Below, piece by piece: positions 1-11,787 of a stretch of 64,000 nt of DNA. Numbering within the stretch: the stretch's first letter is position 1; every line of letters begins with the position of its first letter. The notes beneath the pieces are model-generated. The model did not search any database. It was not told where the DNA came from and saw nothing but the letters and a program-made list of their open reading frames with translations. The DNA lies in NCBI RefSeq assembly GCF_029168945.1, contig NC_083604.1, forward strand, positions 13,446,812 through 13,510,811, in the 5' to 3' direction. This stretch comes from Cannabis sativa (Eukaryota; Streptophyta; Magnoliopsida; Rosales; Cannabaceae). Both the position numbers and the translations under genes were made by a program.

Positions 1-1518
1 TAATGCATATGGCGTCGGTTATATGTTAATAATTGACGCCATAATGTACATATAGCATCAATTAGTATTAAATAACCAACGACATAGTGTACACTATAGC
101 CTCGAATAAGTTTGACCCTACACTATTGCCTCGATTAGTGTGGGTAGTAAATTTTGCCAAAATCGACGCTGAAAGGCCTTAAAAATCCTCTAAAGTCCAG
201 ATTTACAGTAGGGAAATGACATGTTGATAAAGACAACTTTATTCATATCGGTCCTTGTCATATATAATCTCTAATATATACAACACCTTCACTTTGATGT
301 CAAACTACATCTGTAATCCGAACCAAGATTACTTGTACTGAAGAACGGGCATCAGTGAACCGTACTAGCAACTATTGATTAAAGATTTCGTAACTTTAAT
401 ATGTTGCTGACTGTATATTCATAGCTAAGTGGTCTTAGTTCTCTATACAACTACAAGTCACAGCCTCATATATGAATAAGGAGTTTTCTAATATTTAATA
501 TAAATTATTAACAATTTAACATTCACACATATATCAAAAGTTTACTCTTTATATAATTAGAGATATCTTTGGAGAATTTTCAGGATATAAATTCTAACAC
601 CAGGCCCAACAATTCAAACTATAACGTTAAAATAATGTATTTTACCGCATCAGTGAGTTTTATTACACACAACCCTAGAATAGTCTGGATTAGTCTCACC
701 CATTAAGCATGTGTGCATATAAACATGACATCATCCTCCATGAAAGGGGTTGTAGAGCTTTATTCCACAAGCTAAAAATATACATACAAGAATTGTAAAA
801 TTGCCTCGTGAACTAAGATTCTTTAAAGTTCCAACCCAACCACGTAAAAATCCTGTCTTATTTTTTCTGTAATTTTATTTTCTTTGGTTTAATCACTTAA
901 AAATATTTAGTTTAGTGAATATTGAAATGTTCTAATCTAATCAGATTTTAGTAAATTTTAATGCTAAAAATATATATAAATATTTAAAGTTTTTCTTTGT
1001 AAATAGGGGATGTCTATCTATAATAACTTGTACCTTTCTCAATAAAAAAAATCTCATACTTTGTTAAAAAAAAAAATAATCATAGCATCAATAAAGGCGG
1101 ACCCATGTCTGCACAGAGAAGTGATAATTGTACAAAACGGCAAAACAATATTTTGAAGCTGCTACACATATAAAGCCATATATATATATATGATGAGATC
1201 TCATAAAATAAATAAATGGTTGTATGATATAATTTGATAGATATATGCACCTTTCAAATATAAGTGTGTTGATGCTAATTATTGAGAAGTTTAGAATAGG
1301 TTAACATCCTCAAAATAAAATTTAAATAGTTTGTTGTACATACACACATATATTTTTTTTATTATTATAACTGCATTTGAAATAAACTATTTAACCCTAA
1401 TTTTCGTATTATAAAATAGTCTAAATTTATAGAAAAAATTATTTAAATTATATATATTTAGATTTATAGAAGGAGTGCATCATTAAAGCACTTGAATATT
1501 TATTGGAGAATGAATTAG
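1..1518. other. Intergenic, degenerate repeat fragments, no gene seen
   Basis: No convincing coding region. Positions 1-170 hold short diverged repeats (variants of CACTATAGCCTCG and GGCGTCGGTT) of the kind seen inside non-autonomous DNA transposons, but no terminal repeats or target-site duplication can be drawn. On the minus strand, 181-599 begins with TGTTAGAATTT and could be a truncated LTR, but no partner LTR or primer site is visible. 780-1510 is AT-rich and would contain the 3' flank of the lipid-transfer gene. Confidence 0.3.
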
Positions 1519-3325
1519 TCAGCAGTCTTGAATAGGAACTAAAGATAGTTTGCCTCCATAAATCTCCGGGAGCTGCTCTTCATGGATGTCATTCAGCAAA
1601 GTTGGTTTTAGCTTTTTGTTATCCACAAATACGATCTGCCCAATCAATTAATATTAACTTAAGTAATTAATTAATTCTTTTATTATGCATAGATATTAAG
1701 AAAAAAAAAAAGCGGTTTTCAAAAGTAAAATTTTCTAAAAATTTAATAGTGCTAGAATAGTACAGCTTGTAATAACTAGAAATATTTGGTCACCATCTTA
1801 ATTATCATCTTTTATGAAAATACAAAGTTAAAATATAATTTTTGAAAATGTAGAATCCAAATTAATTAATAATTGGTCAAAACAGTGATTCTAAATAATA
1901 TTAATCCTATATATATATATAAATAAATTATATATATGTATACTAGGTACCTTCTTCTTTGTGTTTTTGTCAATGAATGGGTAGACCATCTTCCAAGCAG
2001 TCATGAAAATGTAGGGGACATTAACTAAGAATAACTTGCCAAGCCTTTCCGGATAGCAGTCCTTATACATATAAAAAATATATAGGGTTAATTTCACAAA
2101 TGCACAAAAACAACGAAAATATGGTTTCACGGAATTTTAAACATTTTTACGATTTTTTTTTTATTTTATTTACATAAAATACAGTCTTTTATGTTAATTT
2201 TTTTTTTAATTTGTTGTTATTTTTTGTTGTTATTTTCATGTTACTTTTATGTTGTTTTCTTGTTGATTTTATGTTGTTTTCGTGTTATTTTTTGGAAAAC
2301 CGTAAAAATGTAAAAAAAATATTTTTTAAACGTAAAAATGTAAATCTTTTACAAAAATATGTTAAAATACACTAATACATTTTTGTACATAAACAATAAT
2401 TAATTATGAAATATGCATTTATATATATTTATATTTATAACTACCTGCAAAATGGATAGACCTGCTAGGTATCCACGAATGTCACAATTGGCATAACCCC
2501 AGCCTTTAAGATCTCCAATGGCTACAAACATTTCATGCCCTTTTGGCATTCTACAATAATAATAATAATTAATCAATAACGAATAATTAACAAGGATTTA
2601 TGTATTTTTTTTTTACTAAAAATTAACACAAGAATATAGCTAGATAACACGTTTTCCCATTTCACGGGATGGAATGTATACTGTCTATGATCAATTACTG
2701 AACCAAAACAGAGGAGAGATGTAATAATGTACGACCTACCTGGTACATAGTTTTTCAAGGCAATAGACAGCAAAACCTGATGATCATCATAATGAAATTA
2801 TTAATAATAAGAAGAGAAAGTCATAACTATTAATAAGATATATAAAAAATATATAATTTACTTACGTTTAAGGTGATCAGGGTTATGCTGCTTATGCCTG
2901 CCGCCATAGACGAGGAGAAGTGGGCGTCCTTGTTTGTCATGGCCTTGCATAAACACCTTGTTGTGAGCAATATCAGTGGCAACATCTGAGTTTGTGAAGC
3001 ACCCACCATTGGGTGGCATGAAAGAGTGCCTCCAGCTTAGGTACTTTAGGAACATTTGAGATGCTTTCTCAACATCCATGTCTCGAGCTCTAAGAAATCT
3101 TCGAATCATCAAATCATCATTCACTTCCTTACAATTTGAAGGATCTTGTTTTTGGACTAGAGCCCTCATTATCCCCACTTTGCTCTTCTCCATTTCGCTC
3201 ATTTCAACTTTCACTTCTTCTTCTAGATTTTTTTCTTTTTTTACACTACTAGTACTACTAATTTTCATCTGATGATCAATCTCATTGGTATTAGTAGTAG
3301 TAGTAGTTGTGTTGAAACTGGCCAT
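1519..3325 (-). CDS. SEC14/CRAL-TRIO domain lipid-transfer protein, 276 aa, five exons
   Basis: Five coding exons can be assembled on the minus strand: 3325-2866, 2776-2740, 2550-2445, 2061-1951 and 1635-1519. All introns have GT...AG ends, and the joined length is 831 nt, ending in TGA. Residues about 1-55 are a polar tail with a Thr run and an acidic/basic stretch. Residues about 68-105 match a CRAL-TRIO N-terminal helix bundle (DLMIRRFLRARDMDVEKA). Residues about 120-276 form the lipid-binding lobe (GRPLLLVYGGRHKQ, FVAIGDLKGWGYANCD, PERLGKLFLVNVP, LPEIYGGKL). The length fits short plant SEC14-like proteins without a GOLD or nodulin tail. The family moves phosphatidylinositol, phosphatidylcholine or similar hydrophobic ligands between membranes; the ligand here is unknown. 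The start is the first ATG after a TATA box and is followed by an uninterrupted frame. This is the only intact ordinary host gene in the window. Assignment to the family is firm, but the exact orthologue is not. Confidence 0.92.
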
Positions 3326-3402
3326 ATCTATCAGTATATATGTTGTTGTATTCGTTTTTGGTCTACTACTTTTGGATCCACAGAGAAAGGAAGAGATATC
3401 TG

Positions 3403-3410
3403 TTTATATA
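3403..3410 (-). promoter_or_regulatory. TATA box of the SEC14-like gene
   Basis: TATATAAA on the minus strand lies 78-85 nt upstream of the start codon at 3325. That would give a 5' UTR of roughly 50 nt, normal for a plant gene. Confidence 0.55.
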
Positions 3411-4019
3411 ATTATTTGATTTGATAATAAGAAGAGTAGTATATGTAGCTGTACGTAGCAGTGATGAGGTGGGTAGAATTAAATTGACTTGAACTGAATT
3501 TAAAGAAAAAAGAGAATTTATGATATTAATCTCATGATTTGAAAAATACCATCCTAATAAGTGAACTTTAATTTTGCGCAGTGGGTCTTACATTAATGCA
3601 AGAAATGATAAGTCACACCAAGTACTACATGAGATGGTATATTACTATCCATACATTCTAATATTTTCTCTCACATTTTAATTTCATAAATATTATAAAT
3701 TTTTTTAATTAATTATAAAGTTATTAAGCAAATAACTATGCTCCATCCAAAGCATATTTGAGATGAGATACAACATTTTCAAACTAATATATAGCTACTA
3801 TATTATTGTCAAAATGCTTGATCAAATCCAAACAAAACACTGTGCCCCCAATTTCATAGACAAATTATTAATGAGAAAAGATTAAACATTTTCACCAATT
3901 AAATGAGGGAAACTACACAATTCATGAACTGAGATGCATTTATTTAGGGCCAAACTCTAAAATTTAAATTTGATGAAAGATTTTAACACTAATTTTTTTT
4001 TTTTATTCCAACTACAATA

Positions 4020-4482
4020 CTAAAAAATACACTTTATTATTATATTATTTTATTAAAATATAATACGTACATATTCAACAAAATTTAATTTTCAACCATT
4101 TTATAATTATTAAAAATTAAAAAAAAAAATTATCTGGTATACAGTACCCACTAAATTTAGTGGGACCCTACCATACTCTTTTTTTTTTGATTCAAGCGTT
4201 TATATATTACATCATGTTTTACATGGGACTCGAACCCAGGACCTCCAACACTCACACACCCACCTATGGCCACTTGAGCTAGCCCCAAGTGGTTTACCCT
4301 ACCATACTCATATTTGATTAAATTTTATTATTATTATTAACTTTCTTATTTTATCAAAATTTCACATATATATTCAATAAAATTTAATTATGCAACCAAT
4401 ATATAATTATTAAAAATTAAAAAAAAAAAATGACTGGTATAAAATACCCACTAATTAAAGATAGTGGGACCCTAGCATGAGA
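4020..4482. repeat. Diverged local duplication, about 150 bp per copy, split by a SINE
   Basis: The stretch at about 4020-4178 and that at about 4317-4482 share an ordered series of blocks. These are an AT-rich lead, CAA(C/T)AAAATTTAATT, a TATAATTATTAAAAATTAAAAA block, CTGGTAT, TACCCACTAA, and finally TAGTGGGACCCTA(C/G)CAT. They differ by many substitutions and small indels, so the duplication is old. The SINE sits at the end of the first copy. Confidence 0.7.
4179..4295 (-). mobile_element. tRNA-derived SINE with 14-bp target-site duplication
   Basis: On the minus strand the element has a pol III A box (TAGCTCAAGTGG, complement of 4270-4281) and a B box (GGTTCGAGTCCC, complement of 4225-4236), about 33 nt apart. 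It ends in a poly(A) tail, seen as a T run at 4179-4188 on the plus strand. It is about 117 bp long and flanked by an exact 14-bp direct repeat, ACCCTACCATACTC, at 4165-4178 and 4296-4309. This is the anatomy of a short plant SINE, perhaps of the Au type. It is mobilised in trans by LINE enzymes and is not a functional tRNA gene. Confidence 0.88.
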
Positions 4483-7387
4483 AAGTGTGAAATGAGTTTA
4501 CATTTTTTTTTTCTCGGTTGAAAAGAGTTTACTCAAGCTTCTCAGAAAAAAAAAAAAACAGAGTTTACTTAGTGGGACATGTAAAACTCTAGTGACTCTA
4601 CAAAAAGTTTAATTTTACCCTTTAAAATCATGTACAACCCACCAAAAATTAACATTTTTCCACATTTAAATTTAAACCAAATAATAAAATGTGTACAAAT
4701 TCTTCCACAATCATACACTACCCATTACACCTCTCCAAATATCCGTGTAAGACCACACTATATTTGACATTTTGTCATCATTCAATTAGAGTTGGCCTTA
4801 AATCAACTTTCCCTAAATTTAATTGAGCAGTGGTACTCATAAAATTTGCAAAGTCATCCATACATATGTATAAAACTCATTCATCAACATTTCTGTAGCA
4901 TTTTATTCATGGTAAACTCAATCTTGAATCCAACATGTTTAAAAATGGACCCGTGATCAATTATATTGTTGGGAGAAAAACTATGAATGTGGTTGATTTT
5001 TGCATATTTATTTGCTTCTTTCATTAGTTTTGGTTTATTTATCCTAAATGAGCATTGTTATTAGTTAGTAATTTTTTGTATTACTTATTAAAATAAATTA
5101 GGTGAGATTCAATATTAATTTATACTAATAATAATAAATTACCTCTTGTACGATTATTGGGACCATAAAATTAAAATGTTGCTTAAGTAGTATATGTTTA
5201 AAAATCTAATTTTTTCGATAAATTTTCAAGTGACAAATGCATCAAGTCAACTTATATATTTTATGGTTATTAATTACTGTTAGGACATTTTAGGGTCCAA
5301 ATAATTCGATTTAAAATTAATAAAATTATAATATACTTATATGTCAAGTTTAAAAATCTAGTTTAAATTAATGTTAAAAACTAAGATATGAGATAAACAT
5401 TAATTAAATCAATATTAAAAATATCAAACTGTCATCCTTAAAATACAAAAAAAAAAAATTATATTATAATATAGTCTAAATTCTAAATTTAACTTTAATT
5501 CTCAAATAGAATAAAATCAAAATCAATAACTTTAAAATCTAAAAATCAAATAAAACACCATTAATCGTAAATTTTAAATAAAAAATAATTTAATCATTAA
5601 GCATAATTTATGTAATTTTCTTTAAAATAAATGTAAACTGATTTATTTGGATTATTTTGAGATGGTTGGAATAATATTTAATCCGCTTATTATATATGTC
5701 ATTTTTGCATTTTTTTTTTCAAGAATAAACTTCATTAAGAAGAGCAATCATTTAAAAATATAGAGACAAACTTAATAGGAAGATTATTCATATTAAAAAA
5801 AGTGATCTGGCCATTCAAAAAAAAAAAAGTGATCTGGAAAAAAGAAAGAGGTTTTAAAAACTTTATTAACCACTCTATTAGCATAACAATAAACAACAAA
5901 GAGACACTACTGTAAATATCAAGCAAATGTTTACCATTTCATATATATTAATTGTGTATTAGATTTTTATTAGGTTATTTAGATTAAAATTTTCGTTAAT
6001 GTAATCAATTTAGTTAGAGGTTAAAAAAAATTGGAAATCCACAAAGTATAAAGTATAAAAGTATCTTTAAAAAAGTGCTATAAATATGGTGTATATATAC
6101 ATTTCAAGCTATGTTTATAAAATTAAACTAATAGTGGAGTATAATGTAGCTGTCAAATTTAACATAAATATTATGGCATAAGCTAAATTTTATATATTAA
6201 TAAATAATTTGACACATGTTAAAATTTATGTGAGAAGAATGATAGTATTTTTAACAAATAATTATTAAAAAAATAAGTAAATAAAAAAAAATAACCTTAA
6301 ATATAAACACAGAGATAATGACATATATTAAAAAAATAATTTTACATAAAATCGTTTTTAATACATTTTCTTAAAAATTATCCAAAAAAATTTAAAAATT
6401 TTATTGACTTTTTTATTAAAAGAAAAATTAATTTTACCTTTAATATATTAAAGCACAATAATAAAATGTAACATTAAATTATTTTTTGAGTCAAATTTAA
6501 GGTAAATTTTACACCAAGTACCCATAAAATACTCAACAAAATGGGACAGTGGCAGTTGCGCCGAATTTAATAAGCTTAGCTGTGCCGTTATTATCAAGCT
6601 AATAAAGTCCAACTGCCCCATACGTATCCCCCTTCTACTATTAATTTTCTTTTTTTATTTTATACAAAACTATAACCCACCTAACGAAACTGATAATCAG
6701 ATTTCCAAATCAAATTTCTGGAGTGAACACAAGTTATATATTTTCCATATTTATGCACATTATTTATGTACACAAACTCTACTCTTACAATAATTTATTT
6801 AGATATTAGAGAGGAAGAATCCAAATTGCAACCTCTTCCTTATAAGAAAAGAAGAAAATCTTTTAAGTTATGTGTATATGATCCCTACGTAAGTTGATAT
6901 TAACTTTTTTAAGGAAATTAAGATAGATATGACTAAATTTTAAATTGAATGCTTACGTACGGATGTAGAATAAAAAAAAAGATCCCAAAGAATTACTCCG
7001 AAAAGAAAGAATCAAGAGATATTGTTAATAATTGGCTTTCGCTTTTACAAACTCGATTTAATGAGAAATGTGAAAATATTAAACTATACACGTGCACACT
7101 ATTTGATCATTTTTAAATGCTCACATCTATCATCAATGGCCAACTTTTTTCAACTCAATACAACTAGGAGCTAGACCAAATAAGGACATGGGAAGTCATC
7201 TAAGCATTATAACCACAAATTGGGCATAGACAAAATTACTACAACAGATTGGATTGAATTTTTGTAATAACACGTACATACATATTTGCTTATTATTTAA
7301 AAATTTTATTGTTTTGTTTTTATTGTAAAAATTTTATTATCATATAAATTTTTAATAATAAATAATTCAATTTTAAATAAAAAAGAA

Positions 7388-7613
7388 TAGTAATACTTAC
7401 TTACAAGCGTTAAAATGCGGAAAAACTGTAATGTCCTTTTTCTTTATAAACATAAAATATTTCATATTTAAACTCAGTTTGGACTTACATAATAATTAAT
7501 AAATAATAATAACTGCGACATTAATGACACTTAATAAAACAAATAGAGTGTGCCCTAGCCACTCTCAGTTATATGGTCCTCAGCGAGTACACACAAGCCT
7601 CCAAGGTCTCACT
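7388..7613 (-). repeat. Left part of an old Ty3-type LTR split by element A
   Basis: From about 7399 to 7613 the sequence is clearly similar to 51510-51730 (the LTR of element G). The similarity resumes on the far side of element A at 21420, so A landed inside this older LTR. The first 40 or so bases of the LTR are not recognisable here. Confidence 0.75.
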
Positions 7614-8102
7614 TGTTAGATTTTTATTTGGGCTTACATTAAATTTTATTGGTTTTATTAAAACTTGGGTTGATTGGATAGTTCTTTGTTGTGTTAGCCC
7701 ATGTTGTTGGTGATCAATTGTTAATGGGCTTAGCATCTGTGTGTAAAGTCTAGGTGAAGCAGAAGTGTGGGCTTTTCTAGTTGACTGAAGCCTTTGATAA
7801 GCAGGTTCAGCCCAACTAGGGTTTTGTAGCTAAGTCCTCTCCCTAACTCTATAAATACATATTGTCTCATCACAATTGTATACCTTTGGATAATCAGATA
7901 AATAAACTGCTTCTGATTTAGAGATCTAGGGAGGAAGACTTAGTTGATAGTATTGTACTATCGAATTGGAGTAACTGATGTCGATCAAACTGAGATAATT
8001 GCTATGGATCAATCAGGTACACATACCTAATTATTATGTATTACTATTGTGTTCTATGTTATATACAAATAGATCTTGGGTATATTATTAATTTTTCTAG
8101 CA
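7614..8102 (+). repeat. 5' LTR of element A
   Basis: 489 bp, TG...CA ends, paired with 20923-21414. It drives transcription of element A. A TATA box lies near its middle. Confidence 0.93.
7850..7857 (+). promoter_or_regulatory. TATA box in the 5' LTR of element A
   Basis: TATAAATA about 235 bp into the LTR, placed as expected at the U3/R border. The same motif occurs in the 3' LTR. Confidence 0.6.
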
Positions 8103-8104
8103 TG

Positions 8105-8117
8105 TGGTATCAGAGCC
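8105..8117 (+). other. Primer-binding site of element A
   Basis: TGGTATCAGAGCC, complementary to the 3' end of plant initiator methionine tRNA, two bases after the LTR end. Confidence 0.9.
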
Positions 8118-9618
8118 AGGTTATTGTATATGATTTAGAACCTATAATTAGTATAATTAATTTGTATAAGTTAATTATCAATAATTACATATCAATTTCA
8201 TTATTATTTTATGTTGGATTTTTTGTTTTTAAATCTTAAAACTTTAGGAGTATTATTCATCGTTAAATTCTCTTTCAATTGATATATTATATGTTTGAAT
8301 TCATTGTGTATATTAAGAGAATTTTAAGTTTAAAGTTTTAGGGTTTATATAATTATATTATGAAATTATAATTTGTATTTTGATTTTATTGTTTTTGATC
8401 TCAAATTGATTATAGATATCTCATTATCAATTGTTTAAGAATGTTCTTACATTATTAATTTCGTATTTTGGCCAAGATTGGAATTACAATTATTTTATTT
8501 TATGTTCTTAATTTTTTCGGATTGCTTTTGCCATTAGATCTACATATTTAGCCTTTAATACCCCAAATTAGTAGCGTAGATCGACTAGAAATAGATTTCC
8601 GAACAAAACCCAATTTCCTGATGTTTTCCGTCAGTTTTTTGCCGAAATTTCACTGCAGACCCGAACTGGACAAATCGGGTCGCGTGACCCGTTGCACAGG
8701 ACCCGCTGGAGGAAGGAGAAGGAGTCCAGCCGCAACGCCCACTCGGACAGCCGCCGCGTGGGGGCGCGTGCGGCACCGCTAAGTGTCGTTTTTCGACGTT
8801 GTTTTTTTCCAGCGTGCTTAGAATTTAATTTCTGATTTTTTTATGATTTTTAATTAATTTTTTAACTCCTTTTAATAATTATTATTATTTTAATGATAGT
8901 TATGTAGTTAAAAAATTATTAAAAATATTTTTTGATGATTTTTCGAAATCTGTCAATCATAGAATTTTTTTTGGGTTTCTTCTCGTTCCATATGACATAG
9001 TCACTCTCTTATTTGATTTATCTTGACTATGTAGTCTCCACCAATTTTCTCATATTCACATCTTTCTATTATTTGTTGTTCTAAAATTATAAAACTTGGT
9101 TGTTTGATACAAAAATAATGTGTTATGGTGGACACTTTATTTTTTGATTATCAATATAATAAAAGCAATTATATATCTCTTTTGGAAATTTGGTTGAAAA
9201 TTATTAATCTTCAATGATTGTTTTATAACCAAATTTCACATGTTGAAGAAAATATATCTTTTGGTTGACTATATGTGTAATTACTTGCCCAAAGGTAGTA
9301 TTTACATATATTAGTTCACATTCCATGAAGTGAGTTAATATTAAATGTATATATTTTAATTATTTGCCCAAAGGTAATAATTTAAATATATAAATTTATT
9401 ATTATTTTTTGCTTGAATTATTACATATTTTTAAAAATTTATTTGCCCAAAGGTAATAAATTCTTAAATGATATGTATTTTTTTCTTTGTTGTTAACTTC
9501 ATGAAGGTAGATCATGTGTGTGTTATATTCTCACCTCAAAGGGGAGTTTATAATGACCAGTTGATTCTACAATATTTTCTAATGCATTGCTCATATTGCT
9601 TATTCAAGTTTTAATTTT
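8118..9618 (+). other. Untranslated leader of element A, with a GC-rich island
   Basis: 1.5 kb without a credible coding frame between primer site and gag. Most of it is very AT-rich, but about 8650-8785 is strikingly GC-rich with many CpG (for example GGGTCGCGTGACCCG at 8677). An ORF on the minus strand there is a by-product of base composition. Three spaced repeats lie at 9285-9521. Confidence 0.7.
9285..9521 (+). repeat. 79-bp periodic repeat in the leader of element A
   Basis: TTGCCCAAAGGTA(A/G)TA occurs at 9285, 9364 and 9443, each start exactly 79 bp from the last. The sequence between cores is AT-rich and much diverged. The exact period suggests an old tandem array. Confidence 0.65.
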
Positions 9619-10265
9619 TTGAATTTCTCAGTCTCCTTTTCTGTGAACAACAATAATGCTTCCATCCATATTTTGAATGCTTCCAACTACAAGACATGGA
9701 AACGATATGTGGAATTTACTTTAGGCATAATGGATTTGGACTTGTGCCTACGAGAAGAAAAACCTGCTGATCTTACTGACTCCAGTACAGCTGCCCAGAG
9801 AACCCATCATGCACAATGGGAAAAGTCAAGTCGAATTAGTCTTCTTACTATGAAAAGATCAATTCCTGAACATCTATTGAGTGGTTTGCTAGAAACTACA
9901 AATGCCAAAGAGTTTTTCAATGTTGTAGAAAAACTATATGACACTGGTGAAAACGCTGAAACTGGACATCTTATGGATGAAATGACAACCATTAAGTACG
10001 ATGAATTAAAAGGAGTGAGAGATTCTATTCTGAAATTGGTGAATATTCGGTCCAAGTTGAAAGATCATAATATTCCTCTTCCTGACTCTTTCATTATTCA
10101 TCGAGCTCTTCATGCACTTCCTGCCTCTTTCAGCCTTATCAAGACAGCCTACAACACTTACAATAAAACATGGACTATCAGCGACCTAATTTCTCAGTGT
10201 GTAGCTGAAGAAAGCAAGCTTAAAAGGGGGAAGAATGAATCTGCTCACTATGTTTCTCACCTCAA
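9619..10265 (+). pseudogene. gag: gag of element A, 5' part (interrupted by element B)
   Basis: The translation resembles plant copia Gag of the UBN2/DUF4219 type (NYKTWKRYVEFTLGIMDLDL near the start, then LYDTGENAETGHLMDEMTTIKYDELKGV). Gag forms the particle that packages element RNA. No in-frame ATG is found at the expected start: the frame opens on TTG at 9619, so the start codon is probably mutated. The frame is cut at 10265 by element B. Codons shown after that point in the same frame belong to B's LTR. Confidence 0.82.
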
Positions 10266-11787
10266 TGTTAGCCCAAGATATGTTTCCAAGAGGGGGGGTG
10301 AATTGGAAATTTATACTAATTTCGGAAAATCAAAACTTTTAACACAAAATTAAGCAATTAGCCACTTAATCAAATAAAAGCAAGTAATATGGCAAGCAAT
10401 ATATTATTACAAATAATCAAACTTGTAAAATAAAGAGTTTAAGGATTAGAAGATGCAAACTCTCGATTTTTACAAGGTTCGGTAGAACTATGCCACCTAC
10501 GTCCTTGGTCTTCAAAGCTATGGACCTAGCTTTGAGTTCCAATATCGAGCCAAGTTAACGGGCTTGACTAACCCTTACAACCGGGGAATTTTTCACCAAG
10601 GTTTTTCCCAAACCTCTCACAATAGTTTTCTTCCAAGGACTATCAACCTCGCCGGATTGTTGAAGTGCCAATCTCACTTTTCTCGGGTTGTTTACAAAAT
10701 CGGTGTCAACCTCACCTACAACCGAGTTGTTTTTCTACCGGTGCCAACCTCACCTCTCAATACAATTAATATGTAACTTTGAAATACAAAGCAAACTCTC
10801 TCTAATTAGATGGAAAACAAAGTAAAATCCTAGAGAGAATTGCAAGCACACTAGAGAAGATAAGAACAAGTTTGGCTCAAGTGTGTGTGGTTGGTGTGTT
10901 TATGAAAAGATGATAATTCTTTAGTTTAGAACACTTAGAATGATATTATATGATGAATAGAAGCTCAACCAACCTCCATTTTTGAGTGAAAAACGAGTTT
11001 ATATAGTGTAGGAATGAAAACTAGCCGTTTATAGCCGTTAACACATTTTTCGAGGCCACTTCAGCCATGATCCGGAATTCCGGATTGGTTCCAACCGGAA
11101 TTTCGGTTGGCAACCGGAATTCCGGATGGGAACCGGAATTCCAGATGCAAAAGGTTCATTTTTTTTAACTAAAACGTGCATAACTTTTTACTCGTTTATC
11201 CGATTTCAAAAATTCCAGTTGCGTTCTCTTAGTTAAATGATATGTGATCTTAAAAATCAATTTAGAAAATTTAGATATCATTTTTTGTGAAATAACTTGT
11301 CGCACAAGTTAGTGAGCCAAACTTTTGAACTTATAAATCCTAGTGTACTATGCAAATCACTTTAACAAGACTAAAGCAAATTTATACCATTTTATTTTGA
11401 GTAGTCTTAATGTAGATGAGCCTCCTAGCTTGATTTGCATGTTTTTGATCCCATGTTGAATTTTCCCGAGAGTTGACTTTTGACATTGACTTTGACTTTG
11501 ACTTTGACTTTGACTTTCGGGTTGACTTTTGACTTTAAGCTTTTTGAAGACCTTTTTTGAATAGGGTCTTGACTTGTTGATCCCTTGATGAATCTTTTGC
11601 TCTTATGAAGTATGAAGTAGTTTATATACTTGTTAAATCTACTTCTTTGATTATGTTTGACTTTACCGAGCAAATATAGATACTCTGTGAACTTGCTTGC
11701 AAAATAATCAAGAAAAGATTAGTAACAAATAATAATCAAATATTTGTTTATCATCAAAATAAATGAGTGAATGACTTTTGGTCAACA
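10266..11787 (-). repeat. 3' LTR of element B
   Basis: 1522 bp. Differs from 15336-16816 mainly by 42 extra bp around 11086-11127 carrying a second GGAATTCC palindrome, plus one T-run length change and a very few substitutions. Small ORFs in it, including a Lys-Val repeat peptide, are produced by a hexamer array and are not genes. Confidence 0.93.

Larger units (their letters stand above)
3411..7387. other. AT-rich intergenic region
   Basis: No gene is visible apart from the SINE and local duplication listed separately. The sequence is AT-rich with many homopolymer runs. Around 5795-5840 a 15-bp stretch (AAAAAGTGATCTGG) occurs twice about 30 bp apart. At 6551-6558 and 6610-6617 an 8-bp inverted repeat (GGCAGTTG / CAACTGCC) brackets 51 bp. 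None of this points to a named feature. Confidence 0.5.

Noticed and set aside
1..170. Complete DNA transposon at the left edge
   Set aside because: Repeats are suggestive, but there are no terminal inverted repeats or duplication, and the window edge cuts it.
4225..4281. tRNA gene on the minus strand
   Set aside because: A and B boxes are present, but no cloverleaf could be drawn. The A tail and 14-bp duplication show a SINE.
8585..8776. GC-rich 63-aa ORF, minus strand
   Set aside because: By-product of the GC-rich island in the leader of A. No homologue recognised, and antisense to the element.
10564..10776. 70-aa ORF in the LTR of B (again at 15634-15846)
   Set aside because: Lies within the LTR, antisense to the element, with no family resemblance.
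11425..11673. 82-aa protein with a Lys-Val repeat (also at 16454-16702, with related ORFs at 22924-23194 and 31884-32154)
   Set aside because: It is the translation of the TTGAC hexamer array inside LTRs. It has no start context and repeats with the LTR copies.
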